Shown here: positions 59,658 through 64,000 of the stretch, in pieces
How positions within the stretch are numbered: position 1 is the first letter of the stretch
Layout: each line of letters opens with the position of its first letter
Source: Druceiella hillmani
Lineage: Eukaryota; Arthropoda; Insecta; Lepidoptera; Hepialidae
DNA length: 64,000 nt
Direction of reading: 5' to 3'
Assembly (NCBI GenBank): GCA_039881145.1
Contig: JAYKKI010000090.1
Span: 3,941,501 to 4,005,500, forward strand
Notes under the pieces: model-generated
Databases searched by the model: none
What the model was told of the DNA's origin: nothing
Seen by the model: the letters and a program-made list of their open reading frames with translations, nothing else
Position numbers and translations under genes: made by a program

Positions 59658-60723
59658 TATAGTTTAAAAAGGAAATTCAGAAAAGGAAAATTTTTGAAGT
59701 GATCTTTAATTTATGTATTAACAAGTATTTATGTATAGTCAAAGAAAATGTCTTTCATCGACCGAAAAACATAGTAATAAAAAGCCAAATCCCATCATAT
59801 AAATAAATTTAAAATACGATACTTTTACCATAGTACAGAAATCTGCATTAACCGTGATTGTTATACAGTTTTGGCATTATTAATAACAATGGAAATATTC
59901 ACTTCAGAAGATTGAGTTATGGACGGGTCATATAGTAAAGGCAAGTATTTAATATAACATTAATTATTTACATATCATCGAAAAAATTCCATGAAAAATA
60001 TATCGCTGCTCCAAAATTTGTCAGAAATTCATATGTCATTTTGTTTCACATAAGTCAATATTTATTTTGATTATATTACGAGAGTCGATATTTGTAATAG
60101 TTGAGGTGATGCTTATATTCTTAAATTCTATTGCTCAAACAGCTGTCGATATTCCATTTACAACGTTCAATAAGAATTCCATTAGGCAGCACAAATTCTA
60201 CTGCATGAGCGAACAAAGTAAGAAATAAAATCTTTATCCTGTTATTCCTTGTGAACAAATAACATTTATTTTTATACATATGTATTTAGAAGGCTTTTGT
60301 TGAAATCTTCTAGATAGCTGCAAAAGCTTGATCATATTTTGTTACAAGCTTAACACTGTATTCTTTTATGCTATATTTTAAAATAATTAGTTACAATAGA
60401 CTGTTGAAATCTTCCGCCGAAAGCCTAAATCGAGAACAAGTGGATTACGCGAGCAAAATTTCTACTTTAAAAGTAGATTTTGTTATAAATTATTTTCTGG
60501 GAATATTGGACTTGACAAGGAGAACAAGTAGTAAGACATATATATTTACGTCTAAAATAGCTTCAGTAATTAAATAAACAATTTGTAAGGTGAGCCGATA
60601 TTTTAGACGCTATTGATTCTCAAAATAAAACAATAAAGCTGCAAGCGTCTGTAAAGACTACCAGTATACATGCATATTGCTAATGCCAGAAAAAGCATTA
60701 TAGAAAAGAAAAGTATATGTGTA
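59658..60723. other. AT-rich non-coding stretch
   Basis: An ATG frame of 69 codons at 60368-60577 (plus) has no recognised motif. Otherwise nothing. Confidence 0.55.
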
Positions 60724-60861
<138 letters not shown>

Positions 60862-61039
60862 TAAATATTATTTTTTGGGTTGCAGATATGAATATTGTTC
60901 TTTCTTAAATAATGTATCACTGGATTTGATTTTCATTTTGTTTAGAAATCGCATTCGTATTTTAGTACTTCTCGCATATATTGTAAATAACTAGGTCGAG
61001 TGTAAAGAATTTAAGTAGTTAAAGAACATAAGGAGCATG
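60862..61039. other. AT-rich spacer
   Basis: No feature recognised between the TA tract and the LINE remnant. Confidence 0.6.
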
Positions 61040-61325
61040 TGAATATTTTTAAGCGAAACATACCTCAAGATCTCCAAAATAGATTGGCATTAATTGTAAA
61101 AAACCTAATATACGTTTCGAAACGTAATATGGCTAGTGAGAGGCAGAATGAGAACAAAATGACGCATCTACTTTACCACCTTTCAGGGTTTTTGTTGCGT
61201 TTGTATATATTTTCGTCCAAACTATCTAAAAGTTATTTAAGATGGAATTGAAGAACAATTTGGCATTTGTGGACTACTTGACGGGTCTTAATAACTATGA
61301 TTTGAGAATAAGATGAGTGGGGAGT

Positions 61326-61631
61326 CTAAGTACTTTCAAAAGAAATTGATAAGCAATAAGCTAGGTATTGCCAACGAAGGGATAGAGGTGGATCAACACA
61401 TTCTGCGTGAAGGGCATTTATGGGGTTAGATTTCATCGCACCTAAAATAGTGGCTATTTTACGAGATTTAAATTGAATATGAATCAATTTAGTGGCATTA
61501 TATTTGTAAATAGGGTCAAGTATAAATAAATCATAATCCAGATGACTGCGAATGTAAGAATTGTGCTTAAATTTTAGAGTCGTAGCTTGAGAACCCCACC
61601 ATACGCCAGAAAGAGAACGCATAATATTCAT
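61326..61631 (-). pseudogene. LINE reverse transcriptase C-terminal region
   Basis: An open minus-strand segment of 101 codons. It reads NIMRSLSGVWWGSQ, then YIRSHLDYDLFILDPIYKYN, KLIHIQFKS..KIATILGAMK and NPINALHAECVDPPLSLR. This is the conserved region just downstream of the RT catalytic core in Jockey-group LINEs (usual form LRSLSGVWWG..P..LL..Y...IRS.LDYG; GAM.STPI.AL..E..E.PL..R). It is unusually intact compared with the rest of the element. In a live element this is part of the ORF2 protein that copies LINE RNA at the target site. Confidence 0.85.
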
Positions 61632-61879
61632 GTCAATTTATCATCGGATAATCGCATGCTTAAAGTTAGTGTTCCAGATTAATTTTGGATTCACAAACGT
61701 ACTAAAGGATTGTTGAAAAGTTGAAGGAGGTAGAATTAAGCGAAATTATTTATTTCCAGTAAAGAATACCATAGAATTCTTAGATGGGAAAGGATCCGTA
61801 ATGTGGGAGTTTCCTCATTTTCTCAAGTTAACAAGGGCAAAACTTGAAACATTTTCTGAAACTGCATTTGACTTGTCAG

Positions 61880-62180
61880 AAGTATGCAAAGACAGATAAT
61901 CAGCATACTGCAATCAGGAATCAGTCCTGGGAAAAAAACCCAAATACATTTTGTTAAGGGAAATAAAGGAAGTGACTTGTTAAGCAGCAAAGCGATCCCT
62001 TCAGGATCATCCGTTCTGTCATATTACATGCAGGCATAGCCTTGGATCTTAAAATGGTAGCCAGGTTTTAGCCATGTTTCTGAGATGGCAGGTATGGACG
62101 AAGCATATTTTTCAAGTAATTGGCAAACATGTGCCGTATTAGAAAGTGCACTGCAACTATTCCCATGCAGGAACCTGGCC
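61880..62180 (-). pseudogene. LINE endonuclease fragment fused to the RT YADD region
   Basis: From about 62180 downward the minus strand gives FLHGNSCSALSN, then HVCQLLEKYASSIPAISETW and LKPGYHFKIQGYACM. Then come a stop, YDRTDDPEGIALLLNKSL and more. This is the N-terminal half of an APE-type endonuclease (usual start LQWNCRSL..K...L...L......I..LSETWL, with the Glu of SETW catalytic). Within about 80 bp it changes to LQYADYLSL, the RT active-site box, with the second Asp of YADD changed to Tyr (61897-61908). The rest of the endonuclease and the N-terminal half of RT are deleted. Confidence 0.8.
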
Positions 62181-62527
62181 ACCATTGGCGGAATAATTTA
62201 AAATGATTTTGATGAGCGATGAAAGTAATGATGAGGTAACAATGGACGGTATTTGGTTTGGAGATGTTATTAACTAACGTGGTCAAAAGAAGTTAAACAA
62301 ATTTACGGTGCGGAAGAGTTATTCACTGAGTATTGATGACTAAACCCACAGCCACTTTCTGACTGAGGGATTTTGGATGGTTCTGAGTCGGTGGCGACGA
62401 ATAACAATGAAAAAGAAAGATAATCAAGATAAAAGGTAGAATAAACACTATCTGCCACTAGTCTCTTGACATGAAGAACCATTTTGGCGGATTCGGTACA
62501 AGAAGTATCTCTTTAAAATATTTTGAA

Positions 62528-62860
62528 TTAAATTTTCTTTGTTCTTTCAAATTTAGGATATTTTCTACTCGGATCGTTACGGTTCCCATTATCAACAGTC
62601 AGAGGGCATTTCTTCCCGAAGTGTTCTTCACCCATTAGTATTCTCAACCACCATCGATCATTTTTAATTAAGGTGGCAAAGTTTCGAAACTTTGCCATAA
62701 CCTTTAGGGATTTCAATGGATTGTATCGCATCACCATTAGACGAGTCGAGGACGAGGAACATTGCCCATTGGTTAAAAAAGGGAATGATGTGTTTATACT
62801 AGGCAGAGAAATTAACAAATGGATTGGCAGAGTCTGTAGGAGACAACTCCACTAAAATTT
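62528..62860 (-). pseudogene. LINE ORF1 zinc-knuckle remnant
   Basis: The minus-strand frame ends with DRWWLRILMGEEHFGKKCPL. It corresponds to the last CCHC knuckle of Jockey ORF1 proteins (RCxxCxGxHxxxxCP), with the first two cysteines replaced and the His and final Cys kept. A basic tail (NRNDPSRKYPKFERTKKI) follows. The upstream part contains the 22-bp palindrome at 62675-62696. Upstream knuckles and the rest of ORF1 are not recognisable. Confidence 0.6.
62675..62696. repeat. 22-bp perfect palindrome
   Basis: GGCAAAGTTTCGAAACTTTG followed by CC is fully self-complementary. It makes short mirrored peptide sequences (MAKFRNFA) readable on both strands. Confidence 0.95.
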
Positions 62861-62870
62861 TATTTCATCC

Positions 62871-64000
62871 AATTTTTACCCATCTTGAGTTATGTAAATC
62901 TAACGCGTTACAAAAAAAATTTACAAAACAAAAGATAACTGGCAAAGTGGTGCAATCGAAGAGAATGCTGCTGAATGATTAACGATTACGAACTTCATAT
63001 AATAAATATTTAAAATGTTTTAAAAGTAATTAATATATAATACATCGAAAAGTAGACGGAATGCCATGAAAATATTATCAACATTATCAGGAAGTGAAAA
63101 ATCAACCTACTTTGTTCGACAACTTTTATTGAAATCTAATCCTATTTTTATATTTTAATTATAATTTAAAAGCAGAGTTAATACGTAAAAACCATCAATA
63201 ATTTCCATTCTGATATAAATATTTAAAGTATATTATTTATTTATGTGTACTAATATTGTATAACACCAAAAATATAAGTGTTAGAAAGCCTTGGACAATT
63301 TCTCTTTGGGGATTAATAAATGGTTGACCTAAAAAGTGTTCAACCGCAAGGCAATGCCTAGTTCAAACATACTTCTTCACACATAATATATGAAGTGTGG
63401 TAAATTCTAAAATGAAAATATCACCAAATTTGAACCAGGCGGATTTTTGTGGTGCTAATTATATCTTTCATATATTCGTAATTTAAGGGGCAAGAAATAG
63501 TTTTACATATTTACCTTAGATCGAAAATGATCCATGAGGGGTAGCTTTAAAAGTGGCTGGAAACGATTCGTATAAATAGTACTTGGTATGCGTGCCGCCG
63601 GTATTTCGAAATTTTGTCTTAAATACTATGCGTTTAGATTATGTGAATGAAATATACAATTTATTTGTGATTTTACAATTGATTTATGTTTGAAAAATTT
63701 GGACGAGCTAGGCCGAAATTAGTTTTACTATTAGATTAAGATATTTCTAAAGATGATAAAAATCATTTGCGTGTAAACAAGCAAAGAAACACACTAAATA
63801 CAAAATAGTCAAGAAATATAAAATGAAATTATATTTTAAACCATTATATAAATAAGCATGCAATACTTAAAAACAGCAGCAATGAAATAATTTGAAATTG
63901 TCACTTATAAAATATTAAATAATACTGAACATAATCATTAGTTAATTACGCTCACTAATGATAAAAACAGTTCAGTAGAAAAATAAGAGCAGTGTGTCTT
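62871..64000. other. AT-rich non-coding stretch
   Basis: No gene recognised. Slightly less AT-rich near 63290-63620 (GGATTAATAAATGGTTGACC, GCGTGCCGCCGGTATTTCG). No element could be assigned. Confidence 0.6.

Larger units (their letters stand above)
61040..62870 (-). mobile_element. Jockey-like LINE remnant
   Basis: Pieces of a non-LTR retrotransposon lie in the correct order on the minus strand: ORF1 zinc-knuckle remnant (about 62600-62660), Ser/Pro-rich linker, endonuclease domain (about 62180 to 61970), RT YADD region (about 61900), post-RT block (61631-61326), and a weaker C-terminal tail towards 61040. Both outer limits are uncertain; no poly(A) or target-site duplication was identified. 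An internal deletion has joined the endonuclease almost directly to the RT active-site region, removing most of the fingers and palm. Many stops and frame changes are present. Confidence 0.85.

Noticed and set aside
61039..61251. 70-codon plus-strand frame
   Set aside because: Lies antisense over the decayed 3' part of the minus-strand LINE, and has no family motif.
62673..62855. 60-codon plus-strand ATG frame
   Set aside because: Opposite strand of the LINE ORF1 remnant; its similar start is explained by the 22-bp palindrome.

Overview
This is eukaryotic, strongly AT-rich DNA. The retroelement and transposon remnants, the SINE-like repeat and the long (TA)n and (CA)n tracts point to an insect, or at least an arthropod. 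I cannot name the species, and no complete cellular protein-coding gene is visible. The window reads as intergenic or deep intronic DNA, built from decayed mobile elements and tandem repeats in unique AT-rich sequence. No bacterial-type operon, rRNA, CRISPR array or convincing functional tRNA gene was found.

Layout. 0-16 kb: mostly featureless AT-rich DNA with microsatellites, two precursor-like hairpins (2083-2157, 11563-11639) and one copy of a dispersed repeat, here called R1 (11907-12225). 16-19 kb: a fold-back element with a 14-bp target-site duplication and inverted hammerhead-ribozyme-like motifs (16015-16300), then a scrap of a LINE C-terminus (minus strand, 18930-19125). 23-28 kb: a repeat-rich stretch with another R1 copy, a tRNA-like SINE, seven copies of a 73-bp unit, a three-unit 279-bp array built from one arm of the fold-back element, and two more fold-back copies, each with a 12-bp duplication. 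29-32 kb: an R1 copy whose 3' part belongs to a nearly identical 452-bp inverted repeat with a 1.6-kb spacer. 32.9-33.3 kb: a Ty3/Gypsy reverse transcriptase fragment (minus). 42.0-45.0 kb: an end-to-end hAT transposon with degenerate 8-bp duplications and a broken transposase (plus). 54.9-56.6 kb: an internally deleted mariner (minus) whose end and flank recur as an inverted copy. 61.0-62.9 kb: a decayed Jockey-like LINE (minus) with ORF1 zinc-knuckle, endonuclease and RT pieces. The remainder is unique AT-rich sequence with a few less AT-rich islands that may be regulatory.

The most interesting system is the fold-back family at 16.0, 27.1 and 27.5 kb with its 279-bp array. It is asymmetric: a hairpin plus a single-end tail of about 40 bp. 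It makes 12-14-bp target-site duplications, and each arm carries a CUGANGA...GAAA core with short stems arranged as in a minimal type I hammerhead. This fits the terminal repeats of Penelope-like elements or the small hammerhead 'retrozymes' derived from them. No Penelope protein is present here, so any mobility would have been in trans.
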